DNA of 64,000 nt. It comes from Pectobacterium sp. A5351 (GTDB lineage: Bacteria; Pseudomonadota; Gammaproteobacteria; Enterobacterales; Enterobacteriaceae). A model generated the notes under the pieces. The model was not told the origin of the DNA, ran no database searches, and saw only the letters and a list, made by a program, of their open reading frames with translations. Position 1 is the first letter of the stretch, and every line of letters starts with the position of its first letter. Position numbers and translations under genes: made by a program. This document shows, piece after piece, positions 27,713 to 37,792 of the stretch. The DNA lies in the NCBI RefSeq assembly GCF_028335745.1, contig NZ_CP116477.1, forward strand, positions 2,976,001 to 3,040,000, read 5' to 3'.

Positions 27713-30475
27713 ATGATTGACGGTGAAGATCGTCGCCCGGATCCCGATAGCCTGCTGGCGCAGGTCGGTGCGCCACCGCGCGGCAAGCTGAAAATCTTTT
27801 TTGGTGCCTGTGCGGGTGTCGGGAAAACCTACGCCATGTTGCAGGAAGCCCAGCGGCTGCGGGCGCAGGGATTGGATATTCTGGTCGGCGTGGTCGAAAC
27901 CCACGGCCGCAGCGAAACCGCTGCGCTGCTGGATGGACTGCCGTTGCTGCCGCTCAAGCATTTTCGCCATCACGGCCGTCACACCGTCGAATTCGATCTG
28001 GATGCAGCACTGGCGCGTTGTCCGGCACTGATTCTGATCGACGAGCTAGCGCACAGCAACGTGAGTGGATCGCGTCACCCCAAGCGTTGGCAAGACGTGC
28101 AGGAATTGCTTGATGCGGGTATCGACGTCTTTACGACGGTAAACGTTCAGCATCTGGAAAGCCTGAATGATGTGGTCGGCGGCGTTACGGGGATTCGGGT
28201 ACGGGAAACCGTTCCGGATCCGATATTCGATCAGGCCAGCGAAGTCATTCTGGTGGACTTGCCACCGGACGATCTGCGGCAGCGCCTGAATGAGGGCAAA
28301 GTGTATCTGCCGCTACAGGCCGAGCGCGCCGTCGAGAATTTTTTCCGCAAAGGCAATTTGATCGCTCTGCGTGAGCTGGCGCTGCGGCGCATGGCGGATC
28401 GGGTTGACGATCAAATGCGCGCCATGCGTGCCGGACAAGGGCGCGAACAGGTCTGGCATACGCGTGATGCCATTTTGTTATGCATCGGCCACGGCACGGG
28501 TAATGAAAAACTGGTGCGAACAGCGGCACGACTGGCAGCGCGGTTAGGCAGCGTCTGGCACGCCGTTTACGTCGAAACCCCGCGTCTGCACCGCTTGCCT
28601 GAACCGCAACGGCGCGCCATTTTGCGTGCACTCAAGCTGGCGCAGGATTTAGGGGCAGAAACGGTGACGCTGTCCGAACCCGACGAGGAGCTTGCCGTTC
28701 TGCGCTACGCGCGTGAGCATAACCTCGGCAAGATCGTCATTGGTCGCCATATAGAGCAGCGCTTCGGCTGGTGGTGGCGCACACGCTTTGCCGAACGGCT
28801 CGGCAGATTGGGGCCGGATCTCGATCTGGTCGTGGTGGCCGTGCGAGATGACGTATCAGCGGCACCGATTAAAACGCCGGATGCACGCGGGTTGGTCGAG
28901 AAATGGCGTATGCAGTTGTTTGGTTGCGGACTAGCGACGCTGCTGTGCGCGTTGATCACCCTGCTCGCCTCGTGGTCGCCGTTTGCCATGCTGGAACCCG
29001 TCAATCTGGTGATGATTTATCTGCTGGCCGTGGTGATCGTCGCGCTGTTCTTTGGCCGCTGGCCATCGGTGTTCGCCGCCGTCATCAACGTCGCCAGTTT
29101 CGATCTCTTCTTTATTCTGCCGCGCGGCACGTTTGCCGTGTCAGACGCACAATATCTGGTCACTTTTGCCGTGATGCTCGGCGTCGGCCTGCTGGTCGGT
29201 AATCTGACCGCTGGCGTGCGCTATCAGGCCAGGGTTGCCCGCTATCGTGAGCAGCGCGTCCGCCACCTGTATGAGATGTCCAAAGCGCTGAACCGTAGTC
29301 TGTCCAGCGCTGATATTGTCGAAGCCAGCCAGCATTTTCTCAGCACAACGTTTCAAGCCAGGATCGCGGTTCTGCTCGCCGATAGCCTGCATCATACCTC
29401 GTCCGAGCTATCTCAACCTGCGCGAGACGGCCAGCAGTTGATTGTCGATCGTGCTATCGCCCGCTGGAGCTTCGATCACCGCGCACCTGCCGGAGCGGGC
29501 ACGTCCACCCTACCCGGCGTGTCGTATCAGATTCTGCCACTCGCCACCACGCAGCAAATCTTCGGTGTGCTGGCGATCGAGCCGAACAACGCCCGTCAGT
29601 TGATGATCCCCGAGCAGCAGCGCCTGCTGGACACCTTTACCGTGCTGATCGCCAACGCGCTGGAGCGTCTGCACCTGATGCAAAGTACGGAAAATGCCCG
29701 GCTGGATGCCGAACGCGAACAGCTACGTAACTCGCTGCTTGCCGCGCTTTCGCACGATCTCCGCACGCCGCTGACCGTACTTTTTGGTCAGGCCGAGATT
29801 CTGACGTTGAATCTGGCAAGCGAAGGGTCGCCTTATGCTCAGCAGGCCAACCAGATTCGCCAACACGTTTTAAACACCACGCGACTGGTGAATAACCTGC
29901 TCGATATGGCGCGTATTCAGTCGGATGGCTTTAACCTGCGCAAAGAGTGGCAAACGCCGGAGGAGCTCATCGGCAGCGCCCTACAGCAGTTGGAAAGCGC
30001 GCTGGCGAAAAACACTATTCAGGTTACTCTACCTGATGAGATGGTTCTGGTTTATTGTGATGCAGGGTTGGTGGAACGCGTGTTCATTAACCTGTTGGAG
30101 AATGCGCTGAAGTACGCCGGAGAACAGGCCACCATCGCGATTTCAGCAAGCATTATTCCAGCAAACCTTATTACAGATAGCACCGCCCCGCATCACGATG
30201 CGCAGGAAAGCGTGCTGGAAATCATCGTGCAGGACAATGGTCCGGGGATTGAACTCGGTCAGGAAAGCATGATTTTTGATAAATTTTCCCGTGGTCACAA
30301 AGAGTCATCGATTCCCGGCGTGGGGCTGGGGCTGGCAATCTGTCGGGCGATAGTAGAAATTCACGGCGGCCGTATCTGGGCAACTAGCGCCGAAAACGGC
30401 GGTGCCGCCTTCCATTTCACCCTACCGCTGTCAGCACCGCCGGATCTCGAACCGGAAGATATTGAGGAGCACTGA
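27713..30475 (+). CDS. kdpD: Sensor histidine kinase KdpD
   Basis: Membrane-bound kinase/phosphatase that senses K+ limitation and turgor and phosphorylates KdpE. It has 920 residues (894 in E. coli). The order is: N-terminal KdpD domain with Walker A GACAGVGKTYAML (residues about 31-43), a universal stress protein-like domain (LLCIGHGTGNEK onward), four transmembrane helices around 400-500, a GAF-like region, the HisKA site LAALSHDLRTPLT, and an ATPase domain with NLLENALKY, DNGPGI and GVGLGLAICRAIVE. Confidence 0.97.
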   Translation: MIDGEDRRPDPDSLLAQVGAPPRGKLKIFFGACAGVGKTYAMLQEAQRLRAQGLDILVGVVETHGRSETAALLDGLPLLPLKHFRHHGRHTVEFDLDAALARCPALILIDELAHSNVSGSRHPKRWQDVQELLDAGIDVFTTVNVQHLESLNDVVGGVTGIRVRETVPDPIFDQASEVILVDLPPDDLRQRLNEGKVYLPLQAERAVENFFRKGNLIALRELALRRMADRVDDQMRAMRAGQGREQVWHTRDAILLCIGHGTGNEKLVRTAARLAARLGSVWHAVYVETPRLHRLPEPQRRAILRALKLAQDLGAETVTLSEPDEELAVLRYAREHNLGKIVIGRHIEQRFGWWWRTRFAERLGRLGPDLDLVVVAVRDDVSAAPIKTPDARGLVEKWRMQLFGCGLATLLCALITLLASWSPFAMLEPVNLVMIYLLAVVIVALFFGRWPSVFAAVINVASFDLFFILPRGTFAVSDAQYLVTFAVMLGVGLLVGNLTAGVRYQARVARYREQRVRHLYEMSKALNRSLSSADIVEASQHFLSTTFQARIAVLLADSLHHTSSELSQPARDGQQLIVDRAIARWSFDHRAPAGAGTSTLPGVSYQILPLATTQQIFGVLAIEPNNARQLMIPEQQRLLDTFTVLIANALERLHLMQSTENARLDAEREQLRNSLLAALSHDLRTPLTVLFGQAEILTLNLASEGSPYAQQANQIRQHVLNTTRLVNNLLDMARIQSDGFNLRKEWQTPEELIGSALQQLESALAKNTIQVTLPDEMVLVYCDAGLVERVFINLLENALKYAGEQATIAISASIIPANLITDSTAPHHDAQESVLEIIVQDNGPGIELGQESMIFDKFSRGHKESSIPGVGLGLAICRAIVEIHGGRIWATSAENGGAAFHFTLPLSAPPDLEPEDIEEH

Positions 30476-30480
30476 ATCCA

Positions 30481-31161
30481 TTGCAGGCCACCATTCTGAT
30501 CGTTGAAGATGAAAAAGAGATCCGTCGTTTTGTTCGTCAGGCGCTGGAAGGCGAAGGCTGTCGCGTGTTTGACGCCGAAACAATGCAGCGCGGCCTGCTG
30601 GAAGCGGCCACGCGTAAACCCGACCTGATTATTCTTGATTTGGGCCTACCGGACGGCGACGGTATCGACTACATCCGCGATTTACGCCAGTGGAGCAGCC
30701 TGCCCGTGATTGTGCTGTCTGCCCGTACCGACGAGCAGGATAAAATAGACGCGCTGGATGCCGGTGCCGATGATTATCTGACCAAGCCGTTCGGCATCGG
30801 CGAGCTGCTGGCACGATTGCGCGTCGCGCTGCGTCGCCACAGTAATACACAGCAGGAAACCCCGCTGGTGAGCTTCGGTAATATCACCGTGGATTTACTC
30901 AATCGGCAGGTGAATCGCGACGATCAGGAGCTACACCTGACGCCCATCGAATTTCGTCTGTTAGCCACACTCCTCGCCAACCCAGGCAAAGTGCTGACGC
31001 AACGTCAGTTGCTGACGCAGGTTTGGGGGCCAAACGCCGTCGAGCACAGCCACTATCTGCGCATTTATATGGGGCACCTGCGCCAGAAGCTGGAAAGCGA
31101 TCCGGCAAGACCACGCCATCTCTTGACTGAAACCGCTATCGGCTATCGTTTTATGTCGTAA
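30481..31161 (+). CDS. kdpE: KDP operon response regulator KdpE
   Basis: OmpR/PhoB-type regulator that activates kdpFABC. It has 226 residues. The receiver domain has acidic residues in VEDEKEIRR and the phospho-acceptor Asp in LIILDLGLPDG, with K in DDYLTKPFG. The C-terminal winged helix carries LTPIEFRLLATLLANPGKVLTQRQLL and YLRIYMGHLRQKLE. It uses a TTG start, five bases after the kdpD stop; alignment with E. coli KdpE leaves no alternative. Confidence 0.96.
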   Translation: MQATILIVEDEKEIRRFVRQALEGEGCRVFDAETMQRGLLEAATRKPDLIILDLGLPDGDGIDYIRDLRQWSSLPVIVLSARTDEQDKIDALDAGADDYLTKPFGIGELLARLRVALRRHSNTQQETPLVSFGNITVDLLNRQVNRDDQELHLTPIEFRLLATLLANPGKVLTQRQLLTQVWGPNAVEHSHYLRIYMGHLRQKLESDPARPRHLLTETAIGYRFMS

Positions 31162-31243
31162 AATCATCCTTCTGTATCAGGCGACGTCCGTAGAGAATGT
31201 TTCCCACGGTACGCGCTTGCCTTTTCTTCAGGAATACACCGTC

Positions 31244-31672
31244 ATGAGTAGTTGGTTAATTTACGCCTTGCTGTCTGCCGTATGCGCCGCGCTGGTCGCG
31301 ATATTTGGCAAGATTGGTCTGCAAAATCTGGACGCCAATACGGCGACCGCGATTCGTGCCGTCATCATGGCACTTTTTTTAGTCGGGGTGGTGGTCGCGC
31401 AAGGCAAGCTGGCGCTGGTCGGTGAGGTTATTGCCAATAAAAAAGCGCTGTTGTTTATCGTGCTCAGCGGCGTCGCGGGGGCGCTGTCATGGCTATTTTA
31501 CTTTGTCGCATTGAAGAACGGTAACGTCGCTCAGGTCGCTCCGATCGATAAGCTCAGCGTGGTCTTCGCCGTCGTGCTGGCGGTCATACTGCTGGGAGAA
31601 AAAATTTCGCTGATGGCGGGAGCTGGCGTTGCGCTGATTTCAGCAGGGGCATTGCTGGTCGCACTGGGATAA
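31244..31672 (+). CDS. Half-size EamA/DMT-family membrane transporter
   Basis: 142-residue protein (start ATG at 31244, MSSWLIYALLSAVCAALVAIFGKIGL) with about five hydrophobic helices and a single EamA repeat ending in a helix with GAGVALISAGALLVALG. Family members of this length act as dimers of half transporters; the substrate is unknown. The segment SWLFYFVALKNGNVAQVAPIDKLSVVF is typical. An in-frame ATG at 31217 is possible but adds nine residues without homology support. It stands alone between kdpE and a repeat element. Confidence 0.85.
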   Translation: MSSWLIYALLSAVCAALVAIFGKIGLQNLDANTATAIRAVIMALFLVGVVVAQGKLALVGEVIANKKALLFIVLSGVAGALSWLFYFVALKNGNVAQVAPIDKLSVVFAVVLAVILLGEKISLMAGAGVALISAGALLVALG

Positions 31673-31710
31673 CGGCGTTCTGCGGAAGTTGCTGACAAAC
31701 GTCCGCTGAG

Positions 31711-31815
31711 CGGTGGTAACGGATAGATCGTAAAGACGCTGTAAACACCTCCCTGTGCGCTCGGCTTGCGCCATCCCTGGCGCAAACGCTTTACTCTTCT
31801 ATTCCGTTACCACCG
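31711..31815. repeat. 105-bp nested palindromic element (MITE/REP-like)
   Basis: The outer arms CGGTGGTAACGGA (31711-31723) and its exact complement at 31803-31815 enclose a second pair, GTAAAGACG (31730-31738) against CGCTTTAC (31787-31794), and a central perfect hairpin TTGCGCCA / TGGCGCAA (31766-31773 and 31778-31785). It contains no coding sequence. The structure is that of a dispersed palindromic repeat; copy number cannot be judged from this window. Confidence 0.75.
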
Positions 31816-31849
31816 TTCTGGTTCTGTAAATCGGTTGATTAATAATCTT

Positions 31850-31872
31850 AGGCGCTGCATGCAGCGCCTTTT
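31850..31872 (+). terminator. Terminator between the EamA gene and pgm
   Basis: The perfect palindrome AGGCGCTGCATGCAGCGCCT is followed by TTT on the plus strand. It is shared between convergent genes; only the plus strand has a modest T-run. Confidence 0.65.
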
Positions 31873-31875
31873 CAT

Positions 31876-33519
31876 TTATTTCGCCGTTGCGAGCACCGCA
31901 CTGACAATCTCTACCGCTTCTTTCTCGATGCGCTCGCGATGTTCCACCCCGAGGAAACTTTCACAGTAGATTTTGTAAGCTTCTTCGGTACCGGAAGGAC
32001 GCGCGGCAAACCAGCCGTTTTCCGTCATCACTTTCAGGCCGCCAATTGATGCTCCGTTACCCGGTGCAGCGGTCAGGCGTGCAGTAATCGGATCGCCCGC
32101 CAACGTGCTGGCCGATACCTGCTCAGGCGACAGCTTGGACAGCACAGCTTTCTGTGCATGCGTCGCAGAAGCCTGAATACGGTTGTAGCTCGGTGCGCCA
32201 AAGCGCTGTGCCAGCTCATCATAATGCTGCTGTGGGTTTTTACCCGTCACGGCCGTAATTTCTGCCGCCAGCAGACACAGAATGATCCCGTCTTTGTCCG
32301 TCGACCACGGCGTACCATCAAAGCGCAGGAAGGACGCCCCCGCACTCTCTTCACCGCCGAAGCCAAAGCTGCCGTCATACAGGCCGTCAACGAACCATTT
32401 GAAGCCAACCGGTACTTCCACCAGTTTACGGCCTAAATCGGCCACTACACGGTCGATCATCGCACTGGATACCAGCGTTTTGCCGACAGCTACAGACTGT
32501 CCCCACTGTGGACGATGCTGGAACAGATAGTTGATCGCCACCGCCAGATAGTGGTTCGGGTTCATCAGCCCGGAAGGGGTGACGATACCGTGGCGGTCAT
32601 AATCAGGATCGTTGGCAAACGCCAAATCGAATTTATCACGCAGCGCTAGCAGCCCAGCCATGGCGAATTCTGACGAGCAGTCCATACGAATCACGCCATC
32701 GTGATCCAGCGACATAAAGCGGAACGTCTGATCGACCGCATCGTTCACCAGCGTCAGATCCAGCTTGTAGTGCTCGGCAATACGCTGCCAGTAGGCAATG
32801 CCGGAACCACCCAGCGGATCGACGCCCAGTTTCAGACCGGCGCGTTGAATAGCCGCCATGTCCACCACGCTAGCCAGCCCTTCTACATACGGCTGAACCA
32901 GATCCTGCTCGTGGACATGTCCGCTTTTCCACGCCTGATCCAGCGTAATACGCTTCACGTCACGCAGTTCATCCGCCAGCAGGGCATTCGCACGCTTCTC
33001 AATCACGCTGGTGAGGTTGGTATCTGCCGGGCCACCGTTCGGTGGGTTATATTTAATGCCGCCATCTTCAGGCGGGTTGTGGGACGGCGTGATCACAATA
33101 CCGTCCGCCAGCGCGCCGCCCTGACGATTGTGAACCAGAATGGCGTTAGACACCGCAGGCGTTGGGGTAAAACCATTATCCAACTGTACGATCACATCTA
33201 CGCCATTGGCAGCCAGCACCTCAAGCACAGAGATAAACGCAGGTTCGGAGAGCGCGTGAGTATCTTTACCGACGTAGCACGGACCGCTAATGCCTTGCTT
33301 TTTACGCTCTTCAGCAATCGCCTGCGCAATCGCCAGAATATGCGGTTCATTAAAGCTATGGCGCCCCGCGCTGCCGCGATGGCCAGACGTACCAAATTTC
33401 ACCGCATGCGCTGTGTTGCCGACTTCCGGCCGCAGCACATAATATTGTGACGTTAACTGTGCCACATTAATCAAATCGCTCTGCCGGGCAGGCTGTCCGG
33501 CCCTTGGGTGATTAGCCAT
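31876..33519 (-). CDS. pgm: Phosphoglucomutase (alpha-D-glucose phosphate-specific)
   Basis: Interconverts glucose 1-phosphate and glucose 6-phosphate, feeding UDP-glucose and glycogen synthesis. It has 547 residues. The N-terminal [20 protein letters not shown], the active-site serine loop [21 protein letters not shown], the metal loop [13 protein letters not shown] and the C-terminal phosphate-binding [13 protein letters not shown] are all intact. It lies 58 nt after seqA on the same strand, as in E. coli. Confidence 0.98.
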   Translation of the reverse strand: MANHPRAGQPARQSDLINVAQLTSQYYVLRPEVGNTAHAVKFGTSGHRGSAGRHSFNEPHILAIAQAIAEERKKQGISGPCYVGKDTHALSEPAFISVLEVLAANGVDVIVQLDNGFTPTPAVSNAILVHNRQGGALADGIVITPSHNPPEDGGIKYNPPNGGPADTNLTSVIEKRANALLADELRDVKRITLDQAWKSGHVHEQDLVQPYVEGLASVVDMAAIQRAGLKLGVDPLGGSGIAYWQRIAEHYKLDLTLVNDAVDQTFRFMSLDHDGVIRMDCSSEFAMAGLLALRDKFDLAFANDPDYDRHGIVTPSGLMNPNHYLAVAINYLFQHRPQWGQSVAVGKTLVSSAMIDRVVADLGRKLVEVPVGFKWFVDGLYDGSFGFGGEESAGASFLRFDGTPWSTDKDGIILCLLAAEITAVTGKNPQQHYDELAQRFGAPSYNRIQASATHAQKAVLSKLSPEQVSASTLAGDPITARLTAAPGNGASIGGLKVMTENGWFAARPSGTEEAYKIYCESFLGVEHRERIEKEAVEIVSAVLATAK

Positions 33520-33577
33520 TGGCGTTTCTCCCTAACGCTGTCGTTAGATAGTGGTTAGATAAATGGTTAATAAATAA

Positions 33578-34117
33578 TTAGATGGTTCCGCACACTTTCT
33601 CTGTCAGTTCCGCAGGGAACTGCATCGTCAGCATGATATGCTCAACCATGCTACGTTTACGACCGGTATTCGTGTTGGTAATCACCCAGTATGGCGTACC
33701 CGGAATATGTTTGGGCTTTGTGTGTGTGCCATGCTGAAGCAATGTTTGCTGGTCGCCCGCGAAATAGACCCGCGTGCGGCCATGAAGAGATTCTGTCGCG
33801 GCAGCAAACTCCTGCGGCGATAAGGTATACAACGTGGACAGAACCAGCATAAAGCGGTTGATGGCCTTATTCTGTTCAGCGTATTCATCCGACAGCAGCA
33901 GCTCACGCAGGGTGCGAACCCGATCGCGCGGGCTCGGCGCAGCGGCAGGCTGAGACGTTGCCGTTGTCGCAACAGTCTCTACCGCTGGCGTAGTAACAGT
34001 CTGCCCAGCAGTAAATTTCAGCATGCGCCGTAAAATATCCGATGCGCTTTCACCAATATGTTGTGTGTGGCTGGCAATATAGCGATAAAGCTCTTCGTCG
34101 ACTTCAATAGTTTTCAT
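33578..34117 (-). CDS. seqA: Negative modulator of replication initiation SeqA
   Basis: Binds hemimethylated GATC sites to sequester oriC and organise newly replicated DNA. It has 179 residues. The N-terminal oligomerisation domain is MKTIEVDEELYRYIASHTQHIGESASDILRRML. A Pro/Ala/Thr-rich linker follows (residues about 40-65), and the DNA-binding domain carries GRTRVYFAGDQQTLLQHG and THTKPKHIPGTPYWVITNTNTGRKR. The gene order seqA-pgm, with divergent ybfF, is conserved. Confidence 0.98.
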   Translation of the reverse strand: MKTIEVDEELYRYIASHTQHIGESASDILRRMLKFTAGQTVTTPAVETVATTATSQPAAAPSPRDRVRTLRELLLSDEYAEQNKAINRFMLVLSTLYTLSPQEFAAATESLHGRTRVYFAGDQQTLLQHGTHTKPKHIPGTPYWVITNTNTGRKRSMVEHIMLTMQFPAELTEKVCGTI

Positions 34118-34339
34118 CTTTATCCAGTGCTGTTTTTACCCAAAATCATGCAAATTACAGAGGTGTTTCCCTTCTGCAACCCGGCACGATGGGTAGATGA
34201 CTCAAATCAAAAGGATTATACAGGCGTTCAAATATTATCGAACAGCGGCATAATGGAACAATAGCAAAAGTCAGACTATGCCCCAATGTCTTTCACATCC
34301 ATTCAAATGGCTATACGAGTCCCTTCAGCGACAACATTA

Positions 34340-34374
34340 TTCTAAAGTCATGATACGTTCTAAAGTCATGATAC
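34340..34374. repeat. Tandem 17-bp duplication upstream of ybfF
   Basis: TTCTAAAGTCATGATAC occurs twice without mismatch (34340-34356 and 34358-34374), separated by one G. It lies 34 bp before the chosen ybfF start, in the seqA-ybfF divergent promoter region, and each copy contains a -10-like GATAC. Confidence 0.85.
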
Positions 34375-34407
34375 CCTAAGCCCATGTCTCTCTGAATGAA
34401 CTTCACC

Positions 34408-35175
34408 ATGAAATTGAATCATCGCTGGCAAAATGCGCACCAGCCCACAGATAAACTCCCTGTCGTCCTGATTCATGGCCTGTTTGGCACGCTGGATAAC
34501 CTTGGCGTATTAGGCAGAGATTTGCAAAACACGCACGATATCCTGCAAATCGATTTACGCAATCACGGTTTGTCGCCACGTTCATCGCAAATGAATTACC
34601 CCGCGATGGCGCAAGATGTGCTGACACTGCTGGATGAACTGAACATCGAACGTGCTATCGTTATTGGGCATTCAATGGGCGGAAAAGTTGCCATGGCGCT
34701 CAGTGCGCTCATTCCCGAACGACTGGACAAGCTAGTCGCGATTGATATCGCACCGGTGGATTACCAGGTACGCCGGCACGACACCATTTTCGCTGCGCTA
34801 CGCGCTGTCACGGAAGCCGGGCTGACCTCGCGCTCAGAAGCCGCCACCTTAATGCGTCAGCACATAGAAGAAGAAGGTGTCATTCAATTTTTGCTGAAAT
34901 CCTTCCAACAGGGTGAGTGGCGTTTTAACGTACCCGTGTTGTGGGATGAGTACGAAAACATCGTTGGCTGGCAGGATGTTCCCGTCTGGCAAGGTCCTAT
35001 CCTGTTCATCCGCGGCGGCGATTCTGCTTATCTGGACGATTGCTACCGAGATTCACTGCTGCGTCAGTTCCCAGCGGCGCGCGCGCATGTCATCAGCGGA
35101 GCGGGCCACTGGGTTCACTCAGAAAAACCCGATGCGGTTTTACGCGCTATCCACCGTTTTCTGGACGCGAATTAA
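34408..35175 (+). CDS. ybfF: Alpha/beta hydrolase (esterase) YbfF
   Basis: 255-residue alpha/beta hydrolase; the E. coli homolog has acyl-CoA and malonyl-CoA esterase activity in vitro. The oxyanion region is VVLIHGLFGTLDNLG, the nucleophile elbow GHSMGG (near residue 90), and the catalytic His lies in GAGHWVHSEKP near the C terminus. The start at 34408 (MKLNHRW) fits E. coli MKLN; an ATG at 34396 would add four residues. It diverges from seqA across 290 bp. Confidence 0.94.
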   Translation: MKLNHRWQNAHQPTDKLPVVLIHGLFGTLDNLGVLGRDLQNTHDILQIDLRNHGLSPRSSQMNYPAMAQDVLTLLDELNIERAIVIGHSMGGKVAMALSALIPERLDKLVAIDIAPVDYQVRRHDTIFAALRAVTEAGLTSRSEAATLMRQHIEEEGVIQFLLKSFQQGEWRFNVPVLWDEYENIVGWQDVPVWQGPILFIRGGDSAYLDDCYRDSLLRQFPAARAHVISGAGHWVHSEKPDAVLRAIHRFLDAN

Positions 35176-35189
35176 CCAGACGACACTGC

Positions 35190-35240
35190 CACTGGCGGAT
35201 TCATGATAACAGCGTCAGTTAACCGTTGTCGCCGCCAGTG
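35190..35240. repeat. Inverted repeat between ybfF and ybfE
   Basis: CACTGGCGG (35190-35198) pairs with CCGCCAGTG (35232-35240), and weaker pairing (GATAAC with GTTGTC) occurs inside the loop. It sits 14 nt after the ybfF stop. No T-run follows, so its role is unclear; the remaining 226 bp up to ybfE show no gene. Confidence 0.6.
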
Positions 35241-35466
35241 CGGCTAGGGTATGATTGTGCCCGCAGTAGAGGGACGGCTGATTCAGCCACAAGCATTGTA
35301 ACCACTTCATCAAAATGCACGCATAATTTCCCGACATGTTTCACCGATAGCAAACCGCATTCTGGCAACCTCTGTTGCAGGGTGAGAATCGGTATCGCTT
35401 TTATCTGTAGAACAAGACGGGTAGCACCGTGTATTTTGGTCCGAATACCTTGCAGTATCATTACTT

Positions 35467-35748
35467 ATGGCAAAAGAACAAACGGATCGCACCACCCTGG
35501 ATCTGTTCGCAGACGAGCGTCGTCCGGGCCGCCCCAAGACCAACCCGCTCTCGCGTGACGAACAACTAAGAATTAACAAGCGTAATCAGCTACGTCGCGA
35601 TAAAGTTCGTGGCTTGCGCCGTGTTGAATTAAAGATTAACAGCGACGCCGTTGATATCCTGAACAGCCTTGCTGAAGAGCGGAATATTAGCCGCAGTGAA
35701 TTGATTGAAGAGATGCTGTTGGCGCAGTTAGCAGAACAGCAGTCCTGA
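35467..35748 (+). CDS. ybfE: LexA-regulated, ribbon-helix-helix-like protein YbfE
   Basis: 93-residue basic protein, almost identical to recalled E. coli YbfE from MAKEQTDRTTLDLFA through RRPGRPKTNPLSRDEQLRINKRNQLRRDKVRGLRRVELK. An AT-hook-like RRPGRPK is followed by a CopG-type ribbon-helix-helix (VDILNSLAEERNISRSELIEEMLL). It probably binds DNA; its targets are unknown. It is SOS-controlled in E. coli, but no convincing LexA box was found upstream here. Confidence 0.93.
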   Translation: MAKEQTDRTTLDLFADERRPGRPKTNPLSRDEQLRINKRNQLRRDKVRGLRRVELKINSDAVDILNSLAEERNISRSELIEEMLLAQLAEQQS

Positions 35749-35847
35749 TTGACGTAATACGATATTCACATCTTGTGCGGCGCCATTTCTGACGCCGCCT
35801 CGACTTCTATTTGAGAGCCAACTCTCGCATTCGAATTAAAACAACGC

Positions 35848-37518
35848 TTAGAATTTTTCCCAGTTATCATTACTCGCAGGCAAAGCTTTACCTGCTCGCG
35901 GTGCAATTACCTGCTGCGTTTTTTGCACTGGTTTTGCCGCGACTTTCAACGCTGGCTGCGTATCGGATAACTGGAACAGCGACACCGTCTGATTCAACAA
36001 CGCCGCCTGCTCTTCCAGCGACAAGGCTGCCGACGAGGCCTGTTCAACCAACGCGGCGTTTTGCTGCGTTACGCTGTCCATTTCCGCCACAGCCTGACCA
36101 ACCTGCGCAATCCCTTTACTCTGCTCTTCCGATGCTGACGCAATTTCGCCCATAATGTCCGTCACGTTGGTGACTGCACGGACGATATCCTGCATGGTAT
36201 CGCCGGCATCGTTAACCAGATTGGAACCCGTATCGACACAGCGAACAGACTCGGAAATCAGCCCCTCAATCTCTTTCGCCGCCTGCGCACTGCGCTGTGC
36301 CAGGCTGCGAACCTCACCCGCGACCACGGCAAACCCGCGCCCTTGCTCACCCGCTCGCGCCGCTTCTACCGCCGCGTTCAACGCCAGAATGTTAGTCTGG
36401 AAAGCGATGCCGTTAATCACGGTGGTGATTTCTGCGATTTTTCTTGAGCTGCCGGAGATTTCCGCCATGGTTTTCACCACGTTCTCAACGATCTCGCCGC
36501 CCTTCTTCGCCGTTGTCGAGGCTTGTAATGCCAGTTGGCTGGCGTGGTTGGCGTTTTCAGCATTCTGTTTCACCGTCGCCGTCAATTGCTCCATGCTTGC
36601 CGCAGTTTCTTCCAGCGCGGAAGCCTGCTCTTCGGTACGTGAAGACAGATCGTTGTTGCCCGCAGCAATTTCAGAAGCGCCCTGATAGATGGAATCCGTG
36701 CTGTTTCTGATCGTGCTAACCGTGCTGGCCAGACTCCCCTGCATTTCACGCAGCAGTGGGAACAGGCGACCGACACAGTTATTGCCGAAGTCCAGAATCG
36801 GCTTGCCCAGATGACCGGAAGCAATCACGCTAAAGTGATCGCGCAAGTCATTTAGCGGACGAACCAAACACACCACCAGATAACGATCGGTCAGGAACAG
36901 CATGATAAGACCGATAACCAATCCGCTCAGCAAAATGTTCTGCCCAATCGTAGTAATTTGCTCAAAACGCACGCCCGCCGCATCGAATTTCTCTGCGCTG
37001 GCTTTACTGAATGCGGATAAAGACGCACCAAACTGACGACTCAGCGGCGGTACAACGTTCTTGGCCTGGTTTTGGTAATCATCCAGCGCGTTGGCAACGG
37101 CCTTTTGATAAAGCGGCTCAACGCCCTGAGTCACCAGATTGTTCCAGTCACGACTGACGGCCTGTACCAGCGTGGCATCCAGACCCGCATGATCGATAGC
37201 ATTAAACGCCACCAAATCAGACTTCAGTTTATCCAGCGCGACGAGGGCGGAAGCCTGCTCTTTATCTGCGGTGGCATTATCACCGCTGCGGCGGGCGTCA
37301 ACAGCGCGCGCCAGACGGGTTACCATGCGGAAGTATTGATCGTTGCCCTGGTTGATAAAATTCATGTTCTGAACCAGCAAAGTGCTAGTTTTCGAGCTCG
37401 CCGTCATCTCTTTAAAAGAGAACATGGTATATATTGATACGCCGCCCCAAAGAACACAAAAAATACCCAGCACCCATAGCATAGCAGTTCTGATGGCAAT
37501 ATTTTTTATAAGTCTCAT
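35848..37518 (-). CDS. Methyl-accepting chemotaxis protein
   Basis: Transmembrane chemoreceptor of 556 residues in the Tar/Tsr class. A helix near residues 8-32 is followed by a periplasmic four-helix ligand-binding domain (about 33-190), a second helix ([22 protein letters not shown]), a HAMP region, and the cytoplasmic signalling coiled coil with the hairpin tip [32 protein letters not shown]. The C terminus ends NWEKF, like the NWETF pentapeptide that docks CheR and CheB. The ligand cannot be predicted. A sigma-28 promoter lies upstream. Confidence 0.95.
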   Translation of the reverse strand: MRLIKNIAIRTAMLWVLGIFCVLWGGVSIYTMFSFKEMTASSKTSTLLVQNMNFINQGNDQYFRMVTRLARAVDARRSGDNATADKEQASALVALDKLKSDLVAFNAIDHAGLDATLVQAVSRDWNNLVTQGVEPLYQKAVANALDDYQNQAKNVVPPLSRQFGASLSAFSKASAEKFDAAGVRFEQITTIGQNILLSGLVIGLIMLFLTDRYLVVCLVRPLNDLRDHFSVIASGHLGKPILDFGNNCVGRLFPLLREMQGSLASTVSTIRNSTDSIYQGASEIAAGNNDLSSRTEEQASALEETAASMEQLTATVKQNAENANHASQLALQASTTAKKGGEIVENVVKTMAEISGSSRKIAEITTVINGIAFQTNILALNAAVEAARAGEQGRGFAVVAGEVRSLAQRSAQAAKEIEGLISESVRCVDTGSNLVNDAGDTMQDIVRAVTNVTDIMGEIASASEEQSKGIAQVGQAVAEMDSVTQQNAALVEQASSAALSLEEQAALLNQTVSLFQLSDTQPALKVAAKPVQKTQQVIAPRAGKALPASNDNWEKF

Positions 37519-37662
37519 AGCTCACTCCAAATCAGGAAAATGGTTAAAAATATTTTTATCGCTAATCAACCGATGTGAATCAGAAAATTCACACCATGAA
37601 ACAAGTCACTTCTCCCTAGCGTTCACATTTCACCGAGTTGAAAACTAAAAAACCACGCTAAA

Positions 37663-37689
37663 TCATCGGCTAAATACAGAGAATATTTA
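37663..37689 (-). promoter_or_regulatory. Sigma-28 (FliA) promoter of the chemoreceptor gene
   Basis: On the minus strand: TAAA, a 15-bp spacer, GCCGATGA. The flagellar sigma factor consensus is TAAA-N15-GCCGATAA, so 11 of 12 defined bases and the spacing match. It lies about 145 bp before the chemoreceptor start, which would place the gene in the late flagellar regulon. Confidence 0.85.
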
Positions 37690-37792
37690 GCATTCTCGCT
37701 ATATTTATTAATATAATTTTTTATATTGAGAATGAATCCACCTATTTTTATAGATATAAGTATTTTAATCATAGAGTTACCATCAAAAATGC

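Noticed and set aside
35405..35420. Possible LexA box CTGT-N8-ACGG upstream of ybfE
   Set aside because: One core mismatch and a centre that is not AT-rich; too weak to claim although ybfE is SOS-controlled in E. coli.
35226..35558. Small overlapping open frames between ybfF and ybfE
   Set aside because: No ribosome sites or homology, and they run into ybfE in other frames.
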